Assembly: GCA_035532215.1 (NCBI GenBank)
Contig: DATKRK010000011.1
Location: 1 to 17,506, forward strand
Source of the DNA: JAICIG01 sp035532215
GTDB taxonomy: Bacteria; Planctomycetota; Planctomycetia; Pirellulales; JAICIG01
Reading direction: 5' to 3'
DNA length: 17,506 nucleotides
Made by a program: the position numbers and the translations under genes. Shown one piece after another: positions 7,388-14,511 of the stretch. The notes beneath the pieces were generated by a model. The model saw only the letters and a list, made by a program, of their open reading frames with translations, was not told the DNA's origin and did no database searches. Each line of letters opens with the position of its first letter. Position 1 is the first letter of the stretch.

Positions 7388-10155
7388 AGATTAGGCCGCT
7401 TCGTTCGCTGCTATACTGTGCCCGGCTAAGAATGAGGCGTGCGTTGGTCGTGGGGCGGCCTTCCAAGCCGCCGGCCATAGACGGCCTGGAAGGCCGCCCC
7501 ACATGCCGCCCAATCGTCTCGTTGGCGCCCGCGTGCGGTATAACGCTCGCAGTTTTGGCGTTCGTGGCGTTGAGCCTGTCCGACCGCCTGGCGCCGCCCG
7601 GTTTGCTTCGCGCCGACGAGCCTGCGGCCCAATCGAAGAACGCTGCGGAAGACGAAGAAGAGCCGCCGCTCAACTCAACGCCCGGCAAATCGGCGCCCGG
7701 CAAGTCAGCGCCCGGCAAGTCAGCGCCCGCGGCAAAAGCCGACGAGGAGCCTGTCGCCAGTTCGCCGGAGGCCACAGGCGACGATCCGCCGGGCGGGCCG
7801 GTTTGCGACGTGGTTTACGCGGTCGATAAGGGCGGCGGCGAACGATCGTTTCGGGCGGAGCTGTTTCCCGATTGGCTGACGTTTCCGGCGCCGAAAGGGC
7901 AGTCTTACGCCTTTCATTACTTTCGCCGCGGCGGCGGCCAGGGGCCGGGCGAGAGCATCGCAGGTTCGCAGCTCAAGCGCATCGATTACTACGAATTGCG
8001 GCTGTTGCGGCTGGCCGCCGAGCAGCTCAATGTGTCTGCCAAAGTCTTGACGGAACCCGGCGCCGCGGTCGATCTGGCGGCGCTGTCCGACGAGCAAATC
8101 GCCGCCGCCGAGCAATTGCTTTCGACCGCCCTCAGCCAGCACGATTCGGCCGTCGAGCAGAACCTGCGGCGCGGCCCGGCGTGGGCGACGGCGGTGCGCC
8201 TGCCGCTGGCCGATGCGCTTTTGAATCTGCGGCTGGGGCGCATCGATCGCCTGGCCAAGGCAGACCGCGCCGAAGACGCCCGGGCGTTGTGCGATCGCGT
8301 CTTCGCCGAGCTTCGCGAGCAGCAAGGGCCGCGGTTTGCGGCGCTGCAGCGGCGCTACGAGACGGCGCTGTTGGCGCCCGCCGCGCAGGCGATCGAACAG
8401 GGCGACTTGCACGCGGCCCGGGACTTGCTCGACGCATTCCGCACCCGCTACCCGCGAGAAGCCAGCGAAGCCACGAATCGCATCCGCCAGCGGCTCAAGC
8501 AGGAATCGCAGGGCTTGCTCAAGCAAGCCGAAGCCGCGGCCGATTCCGACCGGCTCAAAGCGCTCGAACTGGTGGAGTTGGCAGCGCTGGCGGCGCCCGA
8601 ATTGCCCGAGACCGAAGCGTTTCGGCGCCGGCTGGGGCTGGCCTACCCGATTCTCGAATGCGCCTATGCCGAACTGCCGCAGAACATCTCGCCGCTGGGC
8701 GCCCGTTCGCCGGCCGAGCGGCACGCGGCGGCATTGATCTTCGAGAGCCTCGTTCGCTGGACCAACGATCCCCGCACCGGGCCGCACTATGCTCCGCAAC
8801 TGGCCGCCGCCGGACCGTCGGCGCTGGCTCGCGGCCGGCGCTTCCGCTTGCCGAACCAGCCGCCGGCCAAGTGGTCGGACTACAGCGAAGCCCGGCCGTT
8901 CGTCTGCACGGCCGCCGACGTAAGCTGGACGATCAAGCTGCTGGAGAACAAGGCGTGCCCGGGCTACTCGGCGGCGCGGGCCCGCTTGCTCGCCGGCGCC
9001 GACGCCGACTCGAGCGACGCCTTTTCGGCCGTGATCCGGCTCCAGCGCGACGTCTGGCAGCCGCTGTCGCTGATGGAGTTTCCGATTTTGCCGCAGCACT
9101 GCTTCCCGGCCGGCGGCACGCAAGAAGAATGGCAAGCCTTTGTCGCGGCCCCGGTCGGCGCCGGACCGTATCGCCTGGGCGAGCGGGCCGACGACCGCGT
9201 GCAGTTCGTCGCCCAGCCGCACTACCGCGTGGCGGGCTTGCCGAAGATTCGCGAGATCAACTTCCGCACGCTCGACCCCGACGCGCTCGTCGACGCGATC
9301 GCGAATTCGCAAATTCACCTGGCCTACGGCCTCTCGGCCAGGCAAGTCGATGCGCTCGCGGCCAAGCAAAAGCACGTGCGGACGCTACGGCCGCGTAGCG
9401 TCTGGTTTCTGGCGCCAAACTACCGCCGGCCCGCGCTGGCCAACCGCGAGCTGCGGCTGGCGCTGGCCCACGCAATCGACCGCAAGGCGATCTTGGACCA
9501 GGTGTTCCGGCCCGCGGGCCACGCCGACGACCACGCCGAGTTGAACGGGCCTTTCCCGCGAGATTCGTGGGCTTACAACTCCGACGCGCCCACGTTCGAC
9601 GCCGAGCAGTCGCGGGCCTTCGCGGCGAACGCTCTCAGCGAACTGAAGCAGATTCCGCCGCTGAAACTGGTCTATCCGGCGCACGATCCGCAGGCCGAAC
9701 TTGCCTGCCGGCAGATCCAATCGCAGGCGGCGGCGCTGAAGATCGCGATCGAGCCTGAAGCGGCGAAGCCGGGCGATTTCGAAAACCGCATCGTGCGTGT
9801 GCACGATTTCGATCTGGCCTACTGGCGGCACGATTACGCCGACGAAACCTACGAGTTATGGCCGCTGTTCGATCCCGATCCGGCCGCGCGCGACTCGGGC
9901 GGCGCCAATTTCATGGGCGTCTCGCCCGACGCTTCGTTGGCCTCCTTCTTTCGCGAACTGGCGTTGCACAAGCGATTCTCCGAGGTGCAATCGCTGATGC
10001 ACAAGATTCACGACCATGTGGCCCGCACCGCAGTCGTCATTCCGCTCTGGCAGCTCGACGCCTACGTCGCCGTCGACGAGTCGCTCGGCGGAATTACGCT
10101 CGATGCGAACGAGCTATTCAATGGCGTCGAGCATTGGGAGCTTGGCTCGCGATGA
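7384..10155 (+). CDS. Exported helical-repeat protein with family-5 solute-binding domain
   Basis: A 923-residue protein. The N-terminus (1-50) is followed by a hydrophobic core at 52-66 (GITLAVLAFVALSLS), probably a late signal peptide or anchor, with a possible cut near LLRA-DEP. A low-complexity linker with three PGKSA copies comes next (about 96-115), then a small domain (140-200) and an Ala/Leu-rich helical region (200-430). From about 430 to 905 there is an SBP_bac_5 (DppA/OppA-type) fold: AAALIFESLVRW, PVGAGPYRLGERADD, INFRTLDPDALVDAIANSQ and LRLALAHAIDRKAIL are typical. Such proteins usually bind peptides for ABC importers, but no permease or ATPase gene is nearby. The start overlaps the previous stop (ATGA). 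A palindromic repeat codes for residues 23-40, so a downstream start is conceivable, although no good ATG follows it in frame. Confidence 0.8.
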   Translation: MKIRPLRSLLYCARLRMRRALVVGRPSKPPAIDGLEGRPTCRPIVSLAPACGITLAVLAFVALSLSDRLAPPGLLRADEPAAQSKNAAEDEEEPPLNSTPGKSAPGKSAPGKSAPAAKADEEPVASSPEATGDDPPGGPVCDVVYAVDKGGGERSFRAELFPDWLTFPAPKGQSYAFHYFRRGGGQGPGESIAGSQLKRIDYYELRLLRLAAEQLNVSAKVLTEPGAAVDLAALSDEQIAAAEQLLSTALSQHDSAVEQNLRRGPAWATAVRLPLADALLNLRLGRIDRLAKADRAEDARALCDRVFAELREQQGPRFAALQRRYETALLAPAAQAIEQGDLHAARDLLDAFRTRYPREASEATNRIRQRLKQESQGLLKQAEAAADSDRLKALELVELAALAAPELPETEAFRRRLGLAYPILECAYAELPQNISPLGARSPAERHAAALIFESLVRWTNDPRTGPHYAPQLAAAGPSALARGRRFRLPNQPPAKWSDYSEARPFVCTAADVSWTIKLLENKACPGYSAARARLLAGADADSSDAFSAVIRLQRDVWQPLSLMEFPILPQHCFPAGGTQEEWQAFVAAPVGAGPYRLGERADDRVQFVAQPHYRVAGLPKIREINFRTLDPDALVDAIANSQIHLAYGLSARQVDALAAKQKHVRTLRPRSVWFLAPNYRRPALANRELRLALAHAIDRKAILDQVFRPAGHADDHAELNGPFPRDSWAYNSDAPTFDAEQSRAFAANALSELKQIPPLKLVYPAHDPQAELACRQIQSQAAALKIAIEPEAAKPGDFENRIVRVHDFDLAYWRHDYADETYELWPLFDPDPAARDSGGANFMGVSPDASLASFFRELALHKRFSEVQSLMHKIHDHVARTAVVIPLWQLDAYVAVDESLGGITLDANELFNGVEHWELGSR
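7450..7502 (+). repeat. REP-like palindromic repeat inside a coding leader
   Basis: Perfect 16-bp arms, GTGGGGCGGCCTTCCA (7450-7465) and its complement (7487-7502), enclose a GC-rich loop that itself has a GGCCATAGACGGCC-type partial repeat. It looks like a REP or intergenic palindrome but is translated here as residues 23-40 of the solute-binding-like protein, ahead of the hydrophobic signal core. The frame stays open through it. Confidence 0.85.
7681..7727 (+). repeat. 15-bp in-frame tandem repeat, three copies
   Basis: Units at 7681-7695, 7696-7710 and 7711-7725 read CCCGGCAARTCRGCG; the last two are identical. They encode PGKSA repeats in the flexible linker after the signal peptide. Copy number may vary among strains by slippage without breaking the frame. 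Confidence 0.85.
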
Positions 10156-12389
10156 AAAATCAAAACTGCGGCATCGTGTCCGACGCTTGCGCGAGTGTAG
10201 CAAGCACACTCCGTGTGCCGTCGCCAGTCCTGCGACAGCGCTTAAACCAAAGGCGGCGGACGGCACACGGATTGTGCCTGCTACTATGGACGCTACTTTG
10301 GTTGCAGGCGTTGGCGCCCATCGCCGCACCCGCGGCCGAACCGTCTTCGCAGGCCGACAAGCCTTACCGGTTGCTGGTCGTGCTGCACTTCGCGGACGAC
10401 GCGATGTTCACGCCGGCCTTCACCGGCGCGGTCGAGCGCGAAGTGCGCGATCAAACCCGCAACTTGTTCGGCCCGCTGGCCGCCGTCGAGGTGGCGAACA
10501 AGCACCCGCTCGTCGATCGACTTCCGCCGGGCGGGCTCGCCGCGTTGGAATTGCCCCCGGAAGAATTCGCCGCAAGCTTGAAGCTCGGCGAACAGTCGTT
10601 CGATAAGGCGTTTTTGTTCCAGATCGATTACCGTGCGGGGCTGTATGAACTGGCCTGGCGGCAACTGGACGGCGACGTCGCACAGCTCGGCCCGTACCGC
10701 TCGCGAAACACGCCCGATCGGCCATGGCTCGGCAAGGCGATCGGCCTGGCGATCCAAGACGACTTCGCGCCCACGGCAGCGGTGCTGCCGACGGTCGAGC
10801 GGGACAAGGTGCAGCTCGAATTCCGCGGTTTGCTCCTCGACGGCCCGCGGCTGGCGAACTGGCTGGGCGAGGACTGCGTCTTGCAGCCGTTCTGGGTCGT
10901 GCAGCAGGGCGACGGCTCGCTGGCGCGCGTGCCGCTGCCATTCACGGCGCTCGAGCTCACGCCCGACGGCGGCGGCAAGTGGGCCCGCGTGATCACCAAT
11001 CTGCCGAACCCCTGGCTCCAGACCGCCCGCGTCGTCGGCTTCCAGGCTTGGAAGCTGCATACGCAATCGGGCCGCTTTCGCCTGCACCTGGTCGACCAGT
11101 CCACCGGCGAGCCACTGCAGAATTGCTCGGTCTACGCCGGCGAGCGCGGCTTCGACTCGCTCGGCGACGGCCAGCGATTGCCCGATCCCGACGCCCGCGG
11201 CTATGTCGTCGCCTCGCGGCCCTTCGAGCGGCTGGCTTACCTGCGGATTTCGCAGGACGCCGGTCCCGGCGTGCAACTGCCGCTGCCGATCACGGCCGAT
11301 TGGTGCGAGATGACGTGCAAGGTCTCGATCGACGAGGCGGCGGCCGAAAAGAGCGAACTGGAGCGCCGGATCGGCTACCTGGTCGAAGACGTCAAGGCGC
11401 TGGAAACCGGGCTCGACGACCGCGTTCGCGACGTCAATCGGCTGAACGGCGCCAAGCGCTACGAAGAGGCGCTCCGCTCGACGCGCGACGCGTTGGCCTA
11501 CGGCAAGAAATACGCCGATCCGTCCCTCAAGCATCTGCGCACGCTCGACGCCAGTTGGCAGAAGTTGAAGCTGCCGCCGGGCGCGTCGCTGGCCTGGCTC
11601 GAGAAACAGTCGCAAGAGCTGGCCAGCCAGCAGAAGAGCCTGGAAACGCTGGCCGAGAACCTCGAGCGGATCATCCAGCGCAACGACGCCCAGAGCCGGG
11701 CCAACGTGCTGATCGAGTTGGGCAACCAGGCCGAGCGCGAAGGCGACATCGACGAAGCCCTCGAAAAGTATTCGCTGGCTCTCGGCGAGCAGCCCGATCA
11801 GCCGCCGCTGGCCAAGCGGCTCGATCAGCTCAAGGCGGCCTGGAAAATCAAGAGCCCCGAGCAACGGCAGGCCCGGCAGTTCGTCTACGCGGTCTGGGCC
11901 AAAATCGAACCGGCCGGCGTCGAGACGGCCTTGCCGCAGGCGACGAAGGCGTTCGAAACCCTGCGCACCGCGGGCGATTACCTGACGGCGGGCAAGCTGA
12001 TGAAGGTCAACGAGCGGCTCGTCACCGAACTCGACCAGGTCATCGGGCAGCTTGCCGGCCGCGACGGCGACGCCGACCGCCAGGAGCACGAAAAATACGT
12101 CGGGCTGCTCGAACAACTCGCCAAGTTCCAGCAGCAGGTCGCCGACTATTACGGCGCCGCCTCGCTCGCAGGCGGCCTCGGCGCCGGCTCGGGCGAGAGC
12201 GTCAAAACGCCTTCGTTCGACGCCGGCGACGAGAAGTCGTCGGAAACGACGCCTCCAAAATCGCCCGCGCCGGCGGACGACGCGCCGCCGTCGTCGTCAG
12301 CGCCTTCGTCCAAGAGTTCCTCGTCCGATACGAGCGACGAGGAGGAAGAGCCGCCGTTGTCGAAGACGCCGAGCGCGGGGGCGAAGTAG
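10152..12389 (+). CDS. Exported coiled-coil / helical-repeat protein, function unknown
   Basis: A 745-residue protein of no family I can name. An N-terminal extension (1-35) leads to a signal peptide: RRRT, hydrophobic core LCLLLWTLLWLQALAP (41-56), likely cut after APAA (about 62). Residues 68-385 are a mixed globular part beginning KPYRLLVVLHFADDAMFTPAF and containing a possible beta-sandwich segment (FRLHLVDQSTGEPLQNCSVYAG). Residues about 395-690 are helical and coiled-coil-like, with a TPR-like unit (ANVLIELGNQAEREGDIDEALEKYSLAL). The tail is Ser/Asp/Glu/Pro-rich and disordered. ATG 10152 overlaps the preceding stop (ATGA); an in-frame start at 9858 lies inside the solute-binding gene and is not needed. 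It is the last gene of the operon, followed by two hairpins. Inferred to be a periplasmic partner of the two preceding proteins. Confidence 0.8.
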   Translation: MKNQNCGIVSDACASVASTLRVPSPVLRQRLNQRRRTAHGLCLLLWTLLWLQALAPIAAPAAEPSSQADKPYRLLVVLHFADDAMFTPAFTGAVEREVRDQTRNLFGPLAAVEVANKHPLVDRLPPGGLAALELPPEEFAASLKLGEQSFDKAFLFQIDYRAGLYELAWRQLDGDVAQLGPYRSRNTPDRPWLGKAIGLAIQDDFAPTAAVLPTVERDKVQLEFRGLLLDGPRLANWLGEDCVLQPFWVVQQGDGSLARVPLPFTALELTPDGGGKWARVITNLPNPWLQTARVVGFQAWKLHTQSGRFRLHLVDQSTGEPLQNCSVYAGERGFDSLGDGQRLPDPDARGYVVASRPFERLAYLRISQDAGPGVQLPLPITADWCEMTCKVSIDEAAAEKSELERRIGYLVEDVKALETGLDDRVRDVNRLNGAKRYEEALRSTRDALAYGKKYADPSLKHLRTLDASWQKLKLPPGASLAWLEKQSQELASQQKSLETLAENLERIIQRNDAQSRANVLIELGNQAEREGDIDEALEKYSLALGEQPDQPPLAKRLDQLKAAWKIKSPEQRQARQFVYAVWAKIEPAGVETALPQATKAFETLRTAGDYLTAGKLMKVNERLVTELDQVIGQLAGRDGDADRQEHEKYVGLLEQLAKFQQQVADYYGAASLAGGLGAGSGESVKTPSFDAGDEKSSETTPPKSPAPADDAPPSSSAPSSKSSSSDTSDEEEEPPLSKTPSAGAK
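10197..10284 (+). repeat. REP-like palindromic repeat coding for part of a signal peptide
   Basis: Arms at 10197-10222 and 10259-10284 match in inverted orientation at 24 of 26 positions; the left arm begins GTAGCAAGCACACTCCGTGT. The 88-bp element codes for residues 16-45 of the coiled-coil protein. Its right arm encodes TAHGLCLLL, which forms the first part of the hydrophobic core of the signal peptide. Such GTAGCA...GTGTGCCGTC palindromes are, as far as I recall, common between genes in planctomycetes; that recollection has not been checked. Confidence 0.85.
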
Positions 12390-12408
12390 GATCGGGCGCA
12401 TTGCGTGC

Positions 12409-12442
12409 CATGCCTTCGCCGGCGCCAGCCGGCGTAGGCATG
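12409..12442 (+). repeat. Palindromic repeat / hairpin A after the operon
   Basis: Arms CATGCCTTCGCCGGC (12409-12423) and GCCGGCGTAGGCATG (12428-12442) pair with one mismatch around a 4-base loop. It starts 20 bases after the operon's last stop. No U-run follows, so it is not a classical intrinsic terminator, but it could protect or end the transcript. A REP-type repeat is equally likely. Confidence 0.7.
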
Positions 12443-12462
12443 CCTGTATCGCCACATTGCCC

Positions 12463-12501
12463 GCATGCTTACCCGCTTGCTACGCAAGCGTGAAAGCATG
12501 C
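12463..12501 (+). repeat. Palindromic repeat / hairpin B after the operon
   Basis: Arms at 12463-12480 (GCATGCTTACCCGCTTGC) and 12484-12501 pair with two mismatches around a 3-base loop. It shares the GCATGC end motif with hairpin A, 20 bases upstream, so the two may be one composite repeat. No T-run follows. Confidence 0.7.
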
Positions 12502-12522
12502 CACCCTGATTGCAAACTCCGC

Positions 12523-12552
12523 TTGCCGCACTTTGCCCGGCGGCGCTACAAT
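12523..12552 (+). promoter_or_regulatory. Sigma-70-like promoter of the small exported protein gene
   Basis: TTGCCG (12523-12528) and TACAAT (12547-12552) are separated by 18 bases. They are close to the housekeeping consensus, with five of six matches at -10. Transcription would start near 12559, giving a leader of about 34 bases before ATG 12593. It lies just after the two hairpins, so the gene downstream is probably transcribed on its own. Confidence 0.6.
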
Positions 12553-12592
12553 CGAGCGGAGTTGCGGCCCCACGAACTCAAGGAGCATTGCC

Positions 12593-13270
12593 ATGATCCG
12601 CGTTTTCTCGCTTGCCGCTGTACTCGTCGCCGTGATCGCGTTGGTTGGCTGGGCCCAGAACGTCGGGCGGCCTTCGCAGCCGCAGCGTCCGACTCGGCTG
12701 CCGCGCGGTCGCATCGTCGAGGCGGAGGCTCCGGATTTCGTTCCGGCCGAAGCGCCGAATCGCCAGCCGCAGACCGAGCCCATTCCGCCCAACGCCGTCG
12801 GCCTTCCGCACGACATCGCGCCGCAGCATGCGCTGGCCTCCGTCGCCGATGGCCGGCTCAAACTGGTTCGCTTTTGGTTCCAGAATGAAACTCGTAACGT
12901 CGTGGCCAAAATCGAGGTTGAAGGAGCATGGACTTCCGAGTCGATTCTTCGCACAGTGGCCGTCGGTTTCGCCAATACGAGTTGGCACGACTTGGACATG
13001 ATTCGCGCTTATGCCGGCGATGAAGACCTCGATCCGGTGCAGCTTGCCGACAAACTCGCCAAGGCGACGCACGTTTTGATTGCGACCAAGAAAGTCGATC
13101 CGTTTTATCTCGACGTGTTCGAGCCAGGGACGATCCAGTTGATCTTGCCGGCCGCGTTGATCGAGCAGAATCAGCCGGGGATGATGGGCTATGGGGCGAC
13201 AGGCTACGCGGCGCCCATGTATTCCGCGCCTGCCGCCGTCCCGACGCCGGCCCCTGTCATTAGCCAGTGA
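12593..13270 (+). CDS. Small exported protein, function unknown
   Basis: A 225-residue protein with a clear signal peptide (MIRVFSLAAVLVAVIALVGWA, cut near A21). A Pro/Gln/Arg-rich stretch (about 25-70) follows, then one domain (about 80-195) with alternating beta and alpha character: LKLVRFWFQNETRNVVAKIE, SILRTVAVGFANTSWHDLDM and ATHVLIATKKVDPFYLDVFE. The tail is rich in Gly, Met, Ala, Pro and Tyr. I do not recognise the family. AAGGAG (12580-12585) stands seven bases before ATG 12593, and an upstream promoter is present, so the start is secure. It lies on the same strand as the ExbBD operon but is separated by hairpins and a promoter; a functional link is not shown. The next gene is convergent. 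Confidence 0.8.
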   Translation: MIRVFSLAAVLVAVIALVGWAQNVGRPSQPQRPTRLPRGRIVEAEAPDFVPAEAPNRQPQTEPIPPNAVGLPHDIAPQHALASVADGRLKLVRFWFQNETRNVVAKIEVEGAWTSESILRTVAVGFANTSWHDLDMIRAYAGDEDLDPVQLADKLAKATHVLIATKKVDPFYLDVFEPGTIQLILPAALIEQNQPGMMGYGATGYAAPMYSAPAAVPTPAPVISQ

Positions 13271-13521
13271 CGAGTGATTGAAACGCTTTGTCGCGGCGGC
13301 GATGCTCGCGTAGCATGCCACGGATCGAACACGGATTAAGCCAAATGGAACTTCACCTTCGTCCCGAGGGAAATGGAGTCCAAACGCTTGCTTCTCACAT
13401 TCTCATCCGTGGCTAAAGTCCTTGGCGCGTCGCTCGACTGCAAGCATGCGCAAGCCCTAGTTCATAGTCGCGACAAATCGCAAGCAAGAGTCGCCGCGAC
13501 TGCATTCGCCAGCCCGGGCGT
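13271..13521. other. Convergent intergenic region
   Basis: This stretch separates the small exported protein gene from the minus-strand universal stress gene. I see no gene in it. A 9-bp inverted repeat, GCCACGGAT (13317-13325) and ATCCGTGGC (13405-13413), is widely spaced, and a short ATGCT/AGCAT hairpin lies near 13302-13316. No U-tract terminator is evident in either direction, although converging transcription would call for one. Confidence 0.5.
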
Positions 13522-14511
13522 TTACGACTGAGCGCCCGCTTCGCCGCCGTTCTCCTCGAATTGCACGGCCGGCAGCACCGCCGAAACAAACCCCTCGGGC
13601 TTGACGGCCAGCACGTCGCAGTGGACTGAGTCGACGACTTTTTCGGCCGTGTTGCCGACCAACAGCCCCGATAGGCCGCTACGGCCGACGGTCGAAAGCA
13701 CCGTCAGATCGGCGTCGAGCTTTTTGGCCGCGGCGGCGATCGCCTTGGCGGGCACGCCCTTGACCAGTTGAATGTGCGGCTGCGTTTGGTCGCCGCAAAA
13801 CTCGGCTGCGATCTGCCGCAGGTATTCTTCGAGGCTGCGATGCACGTCCTTGGTGGAAATCTCGGCCAGATAGCCCTGGTCTTTGGCCGACTGCAAGGCG
13901 TCGGTTGACTCGCTGACGTGCAGCAGGTGCAGTTCGGCGCCCATCCGTTCGGCGAGCGTCGCCGCGGCGGCCAGGGCCTTGCCGCTGGCAGGAGAAAAGT
14001 CGGTGGCGGCCAGAATCGTCTTCAGCGGCCCGCTGCGTTCGGCCCGCACGATCCAGACCGGGGCCGGGCAGTGTCGCAGCAGGCGCTGCGCGGTGCTGCC
14101 CAACAGCAGCCGCTTGAGCCCGGTGTCGCCGCGCGTGCCGACGAACAGCAAATCCTGCTTCTGCTCTTCGACGGCGTGAACCAGTTGGATGTAGGGCGTG
14201 CCGACGCGAGTTTGATGCGTTAGCGGCACGCCGGCGCCGGCCAGCGGCTTGAGAAATTCGTCAAGCTTCGTCTCGCTGTCACGGCACAGCGCCTGCTCGT
14301 ATATGCGGATATCGCCCGCCACCAGTTCCCAGCGAGCTTCGCGGCACATGACGGCCATCGCCTCGCGGATGTCTTCCAGCACGTGGGCCGCGGAAACCTC
14401 GGCGCCGAACGCCTGGGCGACCGCCACCGCCCGCCGCAGGGCCGCTTCGGAGTGCGGCGAAAAATCGGCGGCGACCAGGATTTTGCGAATTTCAATCGGC
14501 TCGGGCGGCAT
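13522..14511 (-). CDS. Tandem universal stress protein (two UspA domains)
   Basis: A 329-residue cytoplasmic protein with two Usp domains in series (about 8-156 and 164-304). Each starts with the typical first strand, KILVAADFSPHSEAAL and TILAATDFSPASGKAL. Domain 1 holds a complete ATP-binding motif G-x2-G-x9-G-S (G125, G128, G138, S139). Domain 2 has STVGRSGLSGLLVGNT, where the first Gly is Ser273, so its nucleotide binding may be weaker or altered. ATG at 14511 is preferred because GGAAAG stands seven bases upstream; a TTG at 14526 would add five residues. The gene overlaps the end of the calcium ATPase gene by 20 bases, which points to co-translation. Such proteins modulate stress survival or transporters; a role in regulating the pump is a reasonable inference only. 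Confidence 0.93.
   Translation of the reverse strand: MPPEPIEIRKILVAADFSPHSEAALRRAVAVAQAFGAEVSAAHVLEDIREAMAVMCREARWELVAGDIRIYEQALCRDSETKLDEFLKPLAGAGVPLTHQTRVGTPYIQLVHAVEEQKQDLLFVGTRGDTGLKRLLLGSTAQRLLRHCPAPVWIVRAERSGPLKTILAATDFSPASGKALAAAATLAERMGAELHLLHVSESTDALQSAKDQGYLAEISTKDVHRSLEEYLRQIAAEFCGDQTQPHIQLVKGVPAKAIAAAAKKLDADLTVLSTVGRSGLSGLLVGNTAEKVVDSVHCDVLAVKPEGFVSAVLPAVQFEENGGEAGAQS

Noticed and set aside
9858..10151. Upstream in-frame start for the coiled-coil protein
   Set aside because: It lies inside the solute-binding domain gene in another frame. ATG 10152 in the ATGA overlap is more plausible.
7720..12116. Long minus-strand frames opposite the solute-binding and coiled-coil genes
   Set aside because: Typical shadows of high-GC codon usage, with no recognisable domain.
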